Position numbers and translations under genes: made by a program. Source: Geobacter sp. AOG2 (GTDB lineage Bacteria > Desulfobacterota > Desulfuromonadia > Geobacterales > Pseudopelobacteraceae). From it: DNA of 64,000 bases. The notes under the pieces are model-generated. The model did not search any database, was not told where the DNA came from, and worked only from the letters and a program-made list of their open reading frames with translations. Of the stretch, positions 19,213 through 28,529 are shown piece by piece (positions within the stretch are counted from its first letter, which is position 1; each line of letters begins with the position of its first letter). Location of the stretch: positions 2,070,117 to 2,134,116 of the forward strand of contig NZ_BLJA01000001.1 of assembly GCF_019972295.1 (NCBI RefSeq), read 5' to 3'.

Positions 19213-19740
19213 TCAGTAGGCCTGTTCCACTAACTCGAGAAAGTTGCGGGCCAGGGTGCTGGAGGCGGCCTGGAGGGCGCTCTCTTCGGCATTATGCTGG
19301 AGCGCCAGGTCGGTGGATGCGGGGAAATCCTGCCCTGCCTGGACGGTCCCTTTCCAGACTGGTGCGGCCCCGCCTTTGCGGAGCAATTCCAGATCGACGG
19401 AGATCAGCAGACGGTACTCCTTTACCCGGTCGATCGCGGAATACGAGATCGCCTTGAGGGTATAGGAGGTCAGCTTGCCCCGTATCCTGAGGTCGGCCTC
19501 GGACTCCTTGCCCGCCGGATAGAGCCCCCGCATGGCGTGGCATTCCTCGTACAGCGCCCGCCGGATCACCGTCTGCGCCGTTGGACTGATCGTCTCGTTG
19601 CCAATAAACGCCACCCACAGGGACTGACCCGTTGTGATCCTGTTTTCGGCCGTTCCGGCAAAGCGGTAGCCGCACCCCGCAACAAACGACAGGCAGCAGA
19701 ACAGAAGAAGCGTGAAGCGGCGGAATCCCACGAAAGACAT
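19213..19740 (-). CDS. lptE: LPS-assembly lipoprotein LptE
   Basis: 175 residues. The signal peptide ends in the lipobox VAGC (LLLFCCLSFVAGCGYRFAG); C-G-Y-x-F just after the cysteine is the LptE hallmark. The body has the expected strand pattern: SLWVAFIGNETISPT, EADLRIRGKLTSYTLK and YRLLISVDLELLRKGG. LptE plugs the LptD barrel in the outer membrane and delivers lipopolysaccharide to the surface. GGAGAAGG precedes the ATG at 19740. It lies between leuS and holA, the standard arrangement in many Gram-negative bacteria. Confidence 0.92.
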   Translation of the reverse strand: MSFVGFRRFTLLLFCCLSFVAGCGYRFAGTAENRITTGQSLWVAFIGNETISPTAQTVIRRALYEECHAMRGLYPAGKESEADLRIRGKLTSYTLKAISYSAIDRVKEYRLLISVDLELLRKGGAAPVWKGTVQAGQDFPASTDLALQHNAEESALQAASSTLARNFLELVEQAY

Positions 19741-19751
19741 ATCCTTCTCCC

Positions 19752-22223
19752 CTACCCCACCACGATGTTGACCAGTTTGCCCGGCACGCAGACGACCTTG
19801 CGCACCTGTTTCCCCTCAAGGAAGGGCAGCACCTTCTCATCCGCCAGGGCGCTGGCCTTGAGTTGCTCCTCGCCGGTCCCCGCGGGCACTGTAACCCGGG
19901 AGCGGAGCTTGCCGTTGACCTGGACGACAACCAGCACCTCTTCGTCGACCACCGCATCCCGGTCGTACTCCGGCCAGGCGGTGCGGGAAAGGGGCGTGGT
20001 GTTCCCGAGACGCTGCCACAACTCCTCGCTCACGTGCGGGACGAACGGGGCCAGCAGCAGCACCGTGGCTTCCAGGGCCTCTTTCATGACGGCCCCGTAC
20101 TGGGGCGTCGAGAGATCCGAGGGCTGAAGCGTGTTGAGCAGTTCCATGACCGAAGCGATGGCGGTATTGAAATGGAACCGCTCTTCGATATCCTCGGTCA
20201 CCTTCTTGATGGTCTTGTGCACGGCGCGGCGCAGGGTGCGCTCCTCCGCCGTAAGCGCCGCCAGGTCCGGCGCAGCGGCGTTTTTGACGAGTTCGAGACG
20301 GTCATGGACCAGTTTCCACACGCGGTTGATGAAACGGTACGAGCCGTCCACCCCCTGGTCGCTCCAGTCCAGGTCCTTTTCCGGCGGCGCCGCGAACAGG
20401 GAAAACAGGCGGGCCGTATCGGCGCCGTAACGCTCGATAAGGGCGTTGGGATCGACCACGTTGCCCTTGGACTTGCTCATCTTGGCGCCGTCCTTGATGA
20501 CCATGCCCTGGGTCAGCAGGTTGGAGAAGGGCTCGTCGCAGGAGATATAGCCCAGGTCGCGCAACACCTTGGTAAAGAAGCGGGCATACAGAAGATGCAG
20601 GACCGCATGCTCGATCCCGCCGATATACTGGTCAACGGACATCCAGTAATCCACCCGCTTGCGGTCCAGAGGGCCGTCCTGGAAGTCGGGGCAGCAATAG
20701 CGCAGGAAATACCAGGACGACTCGACAAAGGTGTCCATGGTGTCGGTTTCGCGGCGCGCCGGCTTGCCGCACAGGGGACAGGTGCAGTTGACGAAGGACT
20801 CCAGCTTGGCCAGCGGGCTGCCGCCTTCCCCGCTGAACTCCACGTCCATGGGCAGCCGTACCGGCAGGTCCTTTTCCGGAACCGGCACCACGCCGCAACT
20901 GTCGCAGTAGATGACCGGGATGGGGTTGCCCCAGTAGCGCTGACGGGAGATGCCCCAATCGCGCAAGCGGAAATTGACCGTCTTCTTGCCGATCCCCTCC
21001 TGTTCCAGATAATCGGCGATGGCCTCTTTGGCGGCATCGCTCTTCAGGCCGTCGAACCTGCCCGAGTTGACGAGTATTCCGACCTCGGTAAAGGCGGCCG
21101 GCATGGTGGCGGCATCGAGATGCTCGCCTTCCGGCTGGATCACGACCTGAAGCGGCAGTGAATATTTGCGGGCGAATTCAAAATCGCGCTGGTCGTGGGT
21201 CGGAACCGCCATGACCGCGCCGGTCCCGTAATCGGTCAGGACGAAGTTGGCCAGATATACCGGCATGCGGGCCTTGGTAAGCGGATTGACGCAGTACGAG
21301 CCGGTGAAGACCCCCTCTTTTTCAAAATCTTCGGCGGTCCGCTTGATGCGGTCGGTTTTCTTGACCTTTTCGATAAAGGCATCGACCTCGGCCTTCCTGT
21401 CCGGGGTGGTCACCTGCTGGGCCATGGGATGTTCGGGGGCCAGGGACATGAAGGTGGCGCCGAAAACCGTATCCTGACGGGTCGTGAAGACCCGTACGGC
21501 ACCGCTGCCGTCTTCCAGGGGGAAATCGATCTCGCAGCCGATGCTCTTGCCGATCCAGTTGCGCTGCATGACCAGTACCCGTTCCGGCCACCCGGGAAGC
21601 TTGAAGGTCCAGTCCAGGAGCTCCTCGGCATAATCGGTGATGCGGAAGAACCACTGATCCAGCTCCTTCTGCTTCACTTCGCTGTCGCAACGCCAACAGG
21701 CGCCGTCCTCGACCTGTTCGTTGGCCAGGACGGTCTCGCATTTGGGGCACCAGTTGACAAAGGAGGTCTTTTTGTACGCCAGCCCGCGGTCGAGCATCTC
21801 CAGGAAAATCTTCTGCTCCCAACGGTAATATTCCACGTCGCAGGTCGCAAGTTCGCGGCTCCAGTCGTAGGAAAGCCCCATCTTCTTGAGTTGGCCGCGC
21901 ATGTAGTCGATATTCTCGTAGGTCCACTTGGCCGGATGGCTCTTGTTCTGGATGGCGGCGTTCTCCGCCGGCATCCCGAAGGCGTCCCATCCCATGGGGT
22001 GCAGCACGTTGAAACCGCGCATCTTCTTGAACCTGCCGACCACGTCGCCGATGGAATAGTTGCGCACGTGACCCATATGAATCCTGCCGGAGGGATAGGG
22101 AAACATCTCCAGCAAATAGTACTTTTTCTTATCCTGGTCTTCGGTGACGGCAAAGGATGCCGCTTCCTCCCAGCAACGCTGCCATTTCTGTTCGATATCC
22201 TTGGGGATGTACTTCAGTTCCAC
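19752..22223 (-). CDS. leuS: Leucyl-tRNA synthetase
   Basis: 823 residues from a GTG at 22223 with AAAGGAATAAGATT upstream. Class I features are [16 protein letters not shown] (HMGH at 49-52), the zinc knuckle [17 protein letters not shown], a CP1 editing domain with the [11 protein letters not shown] motif, and [12 protein letters not shown] near residue 580. LeuS charges tRNA-Leu and edits mischarged norvaline or isoleucine. The upstream space holds a palindromic repeat. No T-box or leader peptide was recognised. It is the first gene of leuS-lptE-holA. Confidence 0.96.
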   Translation of the reverse strand: MELKYIPKDIEQKWQRCWEEAASFAVTEDQDKKKYYLLEMFPYPSGRIHMGHVRNYSIGDVVGRFKKMRGFNVLHPMGWDAFGMPAENAAIQNKSHPAKWTYENIDYMRGQLKKMGLSYDWSRELATCDVEYYRWEQKIFLEMLDRGLAYKKTSFVNWCPKCETVLANEQVEDGACWRCDSEVKQKELDQWFFRITDYAEELLDWTFKLPGWPERVLVMQRNWIGKSIGCEIDFPLEDGSGAVRVFTTRQDTVFGATFMSLAPEHPMAQQVTTPDRKAEVDAFIEKVKKTDRIKRTAEDFEKEGVFTGSYCVNPLTKARMPVYLANFVLTDYGTGAVMAVPTHDQRDFEFARKYSLPLQVVIQPEGEHLDAATMPAAFTEVGILVNSGRFDGLKSDAAKEAIADYLEQEGIGKKTVNFRLRDWGISRQRYWGNPIPVIYCDSCGVVPVPEKDLPVRLPMDVEFSGEGGSPLAKLESFVNCTCPLCGKPARRETDTMDTFVESSWYFLRYCCPDFQDGPLDRKRVDYWMSVDQYIGGIEHAVLHLLYARFFTKVLRDLGYISCDEPFSNLLTQGMVIKDGAKMSKSKGNVVDPNALIERYGADTARLFSLFAAPPEKDLDWSDQGVDGSYRFINRVWKLVHDRLELVKNAAAPDLAALTAEERTLRRAVHKTIKKVTEDIEERFHFNTAIASVMELLNTLQPSDLSTPQYGAVMKEALEATVLLLAPFVPHVSEELWQRLGNTTPLSRTAWPEYDRDAVVDEEVLVVVQVNGKLRSRVTVPAGTGEEQLKASALADEKVLPFLEGKQVRKVVCVPGKLVNIVVG

Positions 22224-22291
22224 AATCTTATTCCTTTCTGGACAATTGGATTAAACCCGCAAAAAGCTTTTGCAACCGTGAAGGCCGACAT

Positions 22292-22418
22292 CTGCCACAG
22301 AGACACAGAGGTCCGCAGAGAAAAGCGAGAAACTATTTTCAGAAAACCGTCATCATGTATCTTTGTTCTTTCTTGCCTTACTCATGGTTTTCTCCGTGTC
22401 CCTGTGCCTCCGTGGCAG
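22292..22418. repeat. CCACAGAG-type inverted repeat, copy A
   Basis: The left arm CTGCCACAGAGACACAGAGG (from 22292) pairs imperfectly with the right arm CTCCGTGTCCCTGTGCCTCC plus GTGGCAG (to 22418) across about 55 bases. A further half repeat (GCTGCGTCTCTGCGG, near 22431-22445) matches CCGCAGAG inside the left arm. Copies B and C are near 36.3 kb and 62.4 kb. It lies between cheB and leuS and contains no ORF of note. Confidence 0.8.
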
Positions 22419-22488
22419 GTTTTGATTTCCGCTGCGTCTCTGCGGCCAAACTTAAACACTTGAAGAGATTACACGGGACGCGGGATGG

Positions 22489-23550
22489 TCACGAAAATGC
22501 GCCTTTCGCCAAAATCTCCCGGTGTACGAGCTGCATGGGCGCAATCCGGTCCACAAGGCCGGTGGCGACCGCCTCGCGGGGCATCCCGTAAACGACGGCT
22601 GTTTCATCGGATTCGGCGATCACGAATCCGCCCGCGTCTTTCACGCTCCGGACGCCCTTGGTGCCGTCATTTCCCATGCCGGTCAGGATTACGGCAATCA
22701 TGCGCTTCCTGTAGACCGCGGCACAGGACTCAAGCATGACATCCACCGACGGCACGTAACGGTCGGCGCTCGTGGGGGGAACGACCCGGGCCGCGACCCG
22801 GCCGTCCTGCAACTCCAGCACGAGGTTCATTCCGCCGGGGGCTATCAGCACTTTTCCCGGCAACACAAGATCCCCATCCTCGGCCTCTTTTATATCGAAC
22901 TTCGAGACCCGGTTCAAGCGCTCGGCAAAGGCATGGGTGAAACCGGACGGCATGTGCTGCGCTACCACCATGGCGAAGGGGTATGACCTCTCGAACGCGG
23001 AGAAGAAAAATTGCAGCGCCGGCGGACCTCCGGTTGAAGCGCCAATGGCGACCAGGTCGAAAGGCGATTGGCCGGCCGGCATGACGGCCGCTCCACGGGG
23101 AGCGTCGTGCCCCCTTTCAGGTGGTTGCAGGTGCGGTTGTTTAAATCTCTGGGGCTCCAGGCTGACGATCTGGAGCACCTTCTGCTGAAGGTCTTCCCTG
23201 ATGAGCAGCAAATCGTTCGACGCACCGCTGGACGGCTTGGCCACAAAATCGAGGGCTCCCAGTTCCAGCGCCTTGAAGACCTTGTCGGCACTGTTCAGGG
23301 CGCTGACGACGATCACCGGGGTCGAATAACGCACCGTCAGGATACGGAGAAGCGTAAAACCGTCCATCTTCGGCATTTCGAGGTCGAGGGTGACAAGGTC
23401 CGGCTTGAGGGTCGCCACCTTGTGTATCCCTTCCTCGCCGTTCGTGGCATAGCCGATCACCTCGACACAGTCAAGCCCTTCGAGCATCCTGGTTATGGTG
23501 CGCCGGCTAAAGGCCGAGTCGTCGACGACAAGCACCTTGAGCTTTTTCAT
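22489..23550 (-). CDS. cheB: Chemotaxis response regulator and methylesterase CheB
   Basis: 353 residues. A receiver domain (VVDDSAFSRR, phospho-acceptor D56 in LVTLDLEMPKMDG, conserved K105 in AKPS) is joined by a linker to the methylesterase domain. The catalytic triad is S172 (IGASTGGPPA), H199 (AQHMPSGFTHAFAERL) and D295 (GMGNDGTKG). CheB removes methyl or amide groups from receptor glutamates and opposes CheR. Its ATG overlaps the cheR stop (ATGA). It is the last gene of the operon. No receptor gene is in this window, so its substrate is encoded elsewhere. Confidence 0.95.
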   Translation of the reverse strand: MKKLKVLVVDDSAFSRRTITRMLEGLDCVEVIGYATNGEEGIHKVATLKPDLVTLDLEMPKMDGFTLLRILTVRYSTPVIVVSALNSADKVFKALELGALDFVAKPSSGASNDLLLIREDLQQKVLQIVSLEPQRFKQPHLQPPERGHDAPRGAAVMPAGQSPFDLVAIGASTGGPPALQFFFSAFERSYPFAMVVAQHMPSGFTHAFAERLNRVSKFDIKEAEDGDLVLPGKVLIAPGGMNLVLELQDGRVAARVVPPTSADRYVPSVDVMLESCAAVYRKRMIAVILTGMGNDGTKGVRSVKDAGGFVIAESDETAVVYGMPREAVATGLVDRIAPMQLVHREILAKGAFS

Positions 23551-24425
23551 GGGCCACCCCCCAATGCGGCACGTTCCGGCTTCTGATAGATCATGTCGTT
23601 TTTGAAGTGGCGCAAGGTAAAAAGCGTGGTGACGTTCATGAGTGACTCGGAATGTCCCAAAAGCAGAAAACCTCCGTCATTGAGGGATCGGTGAAAATCT
23701 TCGACGACCCTTTTCTTGGCGGCCAGGTCGAAATAGATGATCACATTGCGGCAAAAGATGAGGTCCATCTTGCCGAGCATCATCATCCGCGTCTTGTCGA
23801 AGAGGTTGAGATGGCTGATGGTGACCATTTCCCTGATGTCGTCCGTTACCTTGAGCCCGCCGTCGCACTCGTAAAAAAAACGCTTGATATAGCTATCCTC
23901 GGTTACCCGGAACGATGCTTTGGTATAAACGCCGCGCCGTGCATGCTGGAGGACCCGCTGGCTGATGTCGGTGCCGATGATCTCGATTTTCCAACCTCGC
24001 AGGCCGGGTATGTCCTTGAGCAGCATGGCTATGGTATACGGTTCTTCACCCGTGGAACAACCGGCGCTCCAGATGCGCAACGTGCGATCGCCCCGGCCGG
24101 ACTTGACGCTCATGAGTTCCGGGATGATCTCATCTGTAAAGGCGGCAAGCTGGAACGATTCCCGGAAGAAATAGGTTTCGTTGGTCGTGAGGACATCCAT
24201 GATGTCCATCATTTCCTGGTCCTTGTTCCGGTCGTATTTCAGAAAGTGATAATATTCACGGTAATTATTCAGGTTCAGGGCGGACAGACGGCGGGCCAGG
24301 CGCTTCTCCAGAAGGTATTTGGAGTCGTCGTCGAAATAAATGCCGCAATGACTGTAGATGCTGTCCCGTATGTTTCGGAACTCATCATCGGCCATGGGCT
24401 GCCCGGGTTCCAGGGACAAGGTCAT
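23547..24425 (-). CDS. cheR: Chemotaxis protein methyltransferase CheR
   Basis: 292 residues. An N-terminal helical CheR domain includes YLLEKRLARRLSALNLNNYREY, followed by the SAM-binding domain with IWSAGCSTGEEPYTIAML, DISQRVLQHARRGVY, DLIFCRNVIIYFD and LLLGHSESL. TNETYFFRE is the conserved active-site segment. CheR methylates receptor glutamates using S-adenosylmethionine. Start and stop overlap its neighbours by four bases on both sides (HEAT protein and cheB), so the three are tightly coupled. No C-terminal TPR or pentapeptide-binding extension is seen. Confidence 0.95.
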   Translation of the reverse strand: MTLSLEPGQPMADDEFRNIRDSIYSHCGIYFDDDSKYLLEKRLARRLSALNLNNYREYYHFLKYDRNKDQEMMDIMDVLTTNETYFFRESFQLAAFTDEIIPELMSVKSGRGDRTLRIWSAGCSTGEEPYTIAMLLKDIPGLRGWKIEIIGTDISQRVLQHARRGVYTKASFRVTEDSYIKRFFYECDGGLKVTDDIREMVTISHLNLFDKTRMMMLGKMDLIFCRNVIIYFDLAAKKRVVEDFHRSLNDGGFLLLGHSESLMNVTTLFTLRHFKNDMIYQKPERAALGGGP

Positions 24426-26434
24426 GCGAACCCCTTTACCAGGCGTTTCATCAGGTCCCTGACAAGATTGTTTTCTTCTTTCTTCAAGGCAGCCTTCAGG
24501 GCCGCCCGGGTTTTTTGGCCGGGAAGCGCCGCCAGGGCCACCGCCGTATCATATCTGATACCCGCGTAAGGATGGGCAAGAAGCCGTTCGGCATTCCGCA
24601 CGATACGCTCGCCATCGTGACGTGACAGGATGTTGAGGGCCAACTTCACCAGCTCTTCATCGCCGTTCGTGAGGACCGTCTCCACCAACCCCAGGGCAGC
24701 GTCGTTCCCCAACGATGCGAGGACCTCAAGGCAGGTGATCGTGAGCAACCCTCTGGCCGTGGGAAGCAGCGTGCGGACCACCTTGAGGACCTCCTCAGGG
24801 GCCAGACGGGCAATACTCTTCAGGGCGGCGCATTGTACCCGCGAATCGTCATCACGCAATGCCAGCATAAGCGGGGCGACCGCCTCGGCGTTCCCCAATT
24901 CCCCCAAGGCCTCGGCGGCCACCATGCGCACATCCGGGGTTTCATCCACCAGGGCAATTTGCAAAATGCCCTGCAGGGACGAAATCTGAAGTTTTCCGAT
25001 CGCAGCCACCGAAGCCTGACGGACGGAAGGGTCCTCGTCCTTGACGAGCCGTGACAGGTAGCCCCCGTCGCTGAGTGTTGCAAAGAGCAACGCGGAATCG
25101 CGACGATGCTGCGGCTGTTCGGAATCGGCCAATCGGCACGCGACCGCCCTGACAGGGACGCTGTCCTTCCTGGCCAGGATCTGAAGACTGGAGATGATCG
25201 CTCCCCTGAATTCACTGTCCGCCTCGCCGAGCAGTCCGATGATCTCCGGGATGCAGTCCGACAATCCCCGCTGGCCGGCGGCCTTCACCGCGGCCCGGCG
25301 CACCAGCGGCGAAGGATCGTGCAACGCCTCGCGGATCAGGCCGTCCCCCGCTTGATACCCCAGCTCTCCGAACAGCGTGCACATGGCCCCGCACAATTTT
25401 TCATCGGCATGCGGATAGAACCCGCGCAAAGCGTCCATCCCGGCGGGACCTATGGCGGCCAGGGCGTTCAACGCCAGGCTTGAAAGCCGTTCCGTAAGGT
25501 AAGGTGCCAAAAGCGGTACGGCGGCCCGCGCGTCGCCGATAACCCCGAGCAGGTTCGTCACCGCTTCCGCCAGGGCGTTATCCTTCCCCTCCACGTCCAA
25601 TAACGCAATGAAGGCCGGTACAACCTCGCTGCCCGACAAGCGCCGCAAAGAGTCCGAAAGCTCCCGACGCTCCGGGGGGGCGCACCGCTGCAAAATGCGG
25701 TTGAAGGCCTTCACGGCTGCGCACCGGGCGCTCTTCCGGCCGGCAAGGAACCCCTCAAGCAGGATGGGCGCTGCCGTGTGGTCGCCGATGCTCCCGAGGC
25801 AGTCGTAAATGACCTTGCTGAAGATCTCCTGCCCGACGAGCTGTTTGATTTCCTCAGGTACCGGTGCGGGGATACCCAGCTTCCCCAAGGCAGACAGGGC
25901 GCTGAACCGGAAAAAAACCTCCTCGTGGGTAACGATTGCCGCGAGCAGTTCCGGTACGGCTCCCGTATCGCCGATGGTGCCCAGGTGTTCGGCCGCAGCG
26001 GCGGAAACGTTCACATCGGGGTCATGGAGGGCGGCAAGCAGTACCGGGACAAACTCTGCGTTCCCAATGCCGCCCATCATGTCGAGAGCAAACTTCCGGA
26101 CGCCGGGGTCGGTATCGCCGGCAAGCGCTTTCAACTGCCGGGACGCCTGCATACCCAGCATGATAACCGCCTCGGCGGCGGAATTTCTCAATCCGGCATT
26201 GTCTTCATCACGCAACAGTTCCAGAAGCGCCGTAATAAAATCTCCGGAAGGCCCCGCCGCCACAAAGACATTGACCGCTTCCTTGCGCACCCGCCAACTG
26301 TCGTCCCCCATGGCGGTAAAGATGAACTCGCACACGTCGCCCAGGTCCTGGCCGCGCAGGGAATCGATGACGGAGCGGCGCAGCTCTTCGTCGGGAGATT
26401 TGAGGGCGTTACGCACCTTTTCCGGATTATCCAC
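24422..26434 (-). CDS. HEAT-repeat protein within the chemotaxis operon
   Basis: About 670 residues built almost wholly of HEAT-like repeats of about 30 residues (for example DPGVRKFALDMMGGIGN, DPSVRQASVAAIGKLQ, TPDVRMVAAEALGELGN, DSRVQCAALKSIARLA). The likely start is the GTG at 26434, because AGGAG lies seven bases upstream; it overlaps the cheW stop by eight bases. A longer reading to 26455 lacks a ribosome site. Such solenoids bind other proteins; related repeats occur in bilin lyases and in various signalling scaffolds. No enzymatic motif is present. Its place between cheW and cheR with coupled translation suggests a scaffold or adaptor for this signalling array, which is inference. Confidence 0.85.
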   Translation of the reverse strand: MDNPEKVRNALKSPDEELRRSVIDSLRGQDLGDVCEFIFTAMGDDSWRVRKEAVNVFVAAGPSGDFITALLELLRDEDNAGLRNSAAEAVIMLGMQASRQLKALAGDTDPGVRKFALDMMGGIGNAEFVPVLLAALHDPDVNVSAAAAEHLGTIGDTGAVPELLAAIVTHEEVFFRFSALSALGKLGIPAPVPEEIKQLVGQEIFSKVIYDCLGSIGDHTAAPILLEGFLAGRKSARCAAVKAFNRILQRCAPPERRELSDSLRRLSGSEVVPAFIALLDVEGKDNALAEAVTNLLGVIGDARAAVPLLAPYLTERLSSLALNALAAIGPAGMDALRGFYPHADEKLCGAMCTLFGELGYQAGDGLIREALHDPSPLVRRAAVKAAGQRGLSDCIPEIIGLLGEADSEFRGAIISSLQILARKDSVPVRAVACRLADSEQPQHRRDSALLFATLSDGGYLSRLVKDEDPSVRQASVAAIGKLQISSLQGILQIALVDETPDVRMVAAEALGELGNAEAVAPLMLALRDDDSRVQCAALKSIARLAPEEVLKVVRTLLPTARGLLTITCLEVLASLGNDAALGLVETVLTNGDEELVKLALNILSRHDGERIVRNAERLLAHPYAGIRYDTAVALAALPGQKTRAALKAALKKEENNLVRDLMKRLVKGFA

Positions 26435-26891
26435 GCACAGGCTCCTGTTGACCATCGGAGGGACAGAATAGAGAATCGATGTCGAGGATCATGAACATCC
26501 GCTCGCCGGAAAAGCAGATCCCCAGTATGTATTCCATCCCGACCCCTTCGAGGACATCGGGAGCGGGTTTGATCTCGCCGACCGGGACGGTGATGACCTC
26601 CAGAACGTCGTCCACGGCCAGGGCCAGCATCTGCCGCTGGAGGGAAACGATCAGGAGCTTGCCCGGAATACGCTCAACCGCCTTCTGCATGCTGAAACGA
26701 CTGCGCATGTCCATGACCGGAATCACGGCGCCGCGGAGACTGATGACCCCTTCCAGCAGTTCGGATTCCCTGGGCAGACCGGTAAGTTTCTGCGGCAGAA
26801 TGATCTCCTTGATGCGCATGATATCCACCGCAAAGAGTCTATCTCCCAGGCTGAAACAGGCCAGTTGAATATTTTGCACGTCATTCTTCAT
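26427..26891 (-). CDS. cheW: Chemotaxis coupling protein CheW
   Basis: 154 residues, a single CheW domain: IQLACFSLGDRLFAVDIMRIKEII at the start, then VISLRGAVIPVMDMRSRF (the conserved RG..P..D/N segment) and ALAVDDVLEV. CheW links the receptor tips to CheA. It overlaps the start of the HEAT-repeat gene, and a separate, longer CheW lies just upstream. Having two CheW genes in one operon suggests different receptor classes or array geometries, which cannot be resolved here. Confidence 0.93.
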   Translation of the reverse strand: MKNDVQNIQLACFSLGDRLFAVDIMRIKEIILPQKLTGLPRESELLEGVISLRGAVIPVMDMRSRFSMQKAVERIPGKLLIVSLQRQMLALAVDDVLEVITVPVGEIKPAPDVLEGVGMEYILGICFSGERMFMILDIDSLFCPSDGQQEPVRG

Positions 26892-26956
26892 AATCTATCG
26901 GGCGGCTCCGTCATGCCAGCGATCATGGTCCGCAGCGGCCGCAGGCCGGGTACGGC

Positions 26957-27709
26957 TCAGGACAGGTTGATATCGGTTATGTTCCCCACGTTAAGCAGGA
27001 TAATCATCATGGTGGCGGTACGGCCGATCCCGCCGACGAAATCGCGGTCGATCCCCTCGAGAACCGCCGGCGCCGGTTCGCGACCCTCTTTTCCGATACG
27101 CACGACCTTGATGACCTCATCCACCAGGAGACCGGTGAACCCGTCGCCACGCTTCACGATCACGATGCGCTCACGTCCGCTTTGTTCTTCCCGGCAAAGG
27201 CCAAGACGCTCGCGCATGTTTAAGATCGGAATAATGATACCCCGCAACGAAATCACTCCCATGATGAACGGAGGGGTACGGGGGACCTCGGTCGCTTCCC
27301 GGGGCTTGATGATCTCCTTGAGTTCCATGATGTTGATGCCGTAGATCTCGTCGGATATCCGGAAACAGAGAATTTCCTCGTACTCTTCGATCTCTTCGGC
27401 CACCGTGCCTTCCGACGCCAGCGGCAGGTCGTCGTCGCATCCGGCCGCCGCCCGCCCCGCCAGGATGATCTCGAGCGGCTCCATGTTCCTGGCCCGGCGC
27501 GACGGCGTTTCCTGACGGCTCTCGGGGACCGGTGCGGCCGCCGCGCCGGCAGGCGAAGGGCGACCGGCGGCAACGACGGGAGAAGCCGCGGAGTCGTCCC
27601 GCGACGCGGGCTGAGCCACCGGCGCGGCCTGTTCGGGGAGTTCGGCCTCGACAGTCTGCCGGGGCGCCAGTGTGTTCCGGATTTTTTGCCGTATCTTTGC
27701 CAGGTTCAT
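26957..27709 (-). CDS. CheW-domain protein with N-terminal extension
   Basis: 250 residues. The CheW domain is C-terminal (about 108-245: EILCFRISDEIYGINIMELKEII, VISLRGIIIPILNMRERLG, GLLVDEVIKVVRI). About 100 residues precede it: a short basic start (NLAKIRQKIRNTLAPRQ), then a stretch rich in A, P and E that looks disordered. The extension could tether the coupling protein or bind a partner such as the adjacent ATPase, but nothing in the sequence proves it. The start at 27709 follows AGAGGATT and begins 15 bases after the ATPase gene ends. Confidence 0.88.
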   Translation of the reverse strand: MNLAKIRQKIRNTLAPRQTVEAELPEQAAPVAQPASRDDSAASPVVAAGRPSPAGAAAAPVPESRQETPSRRARNMEPLEIILAGRAAAGCDDDLPLASEGTVAEEIEEYEEILCFRISDEIYGINIMELKEIIKPREATEVPRTPPFIMGVISLRGIIIPILNMRERLGLCREEQSGRERIVIVKRGDGFTGLLVDEVIKVVRIGKEGREPAPAVLEGIDRDFVGGIGRTATMMIILLNVGNITDINLS

Positions 27710-27724
27710 TCGTGCCGGAATCCT

Positions 27725-28525
27725 CTACATCATCAGTTCGTCTTTAATCTCGTCGATAACGGCCGAGTCGATCAACGCGGCGTCGTTGCCGTAGGCGACC
27801 AGCAGGGCATTGGTGGCGATGGAGTTGATCTTGCGCGGTACGCCGCCGGTCAATTCAAAGATCTTCTGGACGGCATCGGGGGTGAATAATCCGGGCATGC
27901 CGCCCGCCTTTTCCAGCCTGAAATCCAGATATTCCATGGTCTCTTCCAGCGTCAACGGCTCAAGGTGGTAATTGAGGGCGATCCGCTGCCGCAGGGGTTC
28001 GAAACGGGGCAAAGCCAGCATGGGACGCAATTCCGGCTGTCCCATGACAATGACCGCCAAAAGATTGCGGTCATCCAGCTGGAAATTGGTCAGCAGCCGG
28101 ATTTCGTCGAAGACCTCGGCATCGGAGATCATCTGGGCTTCATCGACCACGATGACCGGGCAGATGCCTTTCTGATAGCTCTGATAAACAACCGTGTTGA
28201 TCTGTTCCAGCAGTTCGTCCTTCCGGGTCGCCGGGGCCTCGACGTCGAGCAGGCGCGCCGTGGTCCGCAGGAATTCCAGGCCGGTCAAGCGGGGATTGAC
28301 GATAAAGCAAAAACGATAGCCTTCCCCCAACCGGTCCATCAGCGCCCGCGAGAGCGTCGTCTTGCCGCAGCCGATCTCGCCGGTAAGAACGGCCATTTCG
28401 CGTTCTTCCAGAACGAACTCCAGGCGGGCCAAGGCCTCTTCATGCCCTGAACTGAGAAAAAGAAAACTGGGATCGGGCGTCTTGCTGAACGGTTTTTCCC
28501 GGAACCCGAAAAAGGCTTTGTACAT
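27725..28525 (-). CDS. ExeA/GspA-like AAA+ ATPase in the chemotaxis operon
   Basis: 266 residues starting MYKAFFGFREKPFSKTPDP, the typical opening of ExeA-type ATPases (F-G-x-x-x-x-P-F). Walker A TGEIGCGKTTL is at 48-58, Walker B is VIVVDEAQ, and sensor regions read VIVMGQPELR and LEPLTLEET. ExeA-like proteins remodel envelope complexes, as in type II secretin assembly, or act as transposition helpers. No peptidoglycan-binding domain or transmembrane helix is visible here. The gene is only four bases from cheA and shares its operon, an unusual setting. An ATP-driven role in array assembly or polar placement is an inference. Confidence 0.88.
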   Translation of the reverse strand: MYKAFFGFREKPFSKTPDPSFLFLSSGHEEALARLEFVLEEREMAVLTGEIGCGKTTLSRALMDRLGEGYRFCFIVNPRLTGLEFLRTTARLLDVEAPATRKDELLEQINTVVYQSYQKGICPVIVVDEAQMISDAEVFDEIRLLTNFQLDDRNLLAVIVMGQPELRPMLALPRFEPLRQRIALNYHLEPLTLEETMEYLDFRLEKAGGMPGLFTPDAVQKIFELTGGVPRKINSIATNALLVAYGNDAALIDSAVIDEIKDELMM

Positions 28526-28529
28526 GACC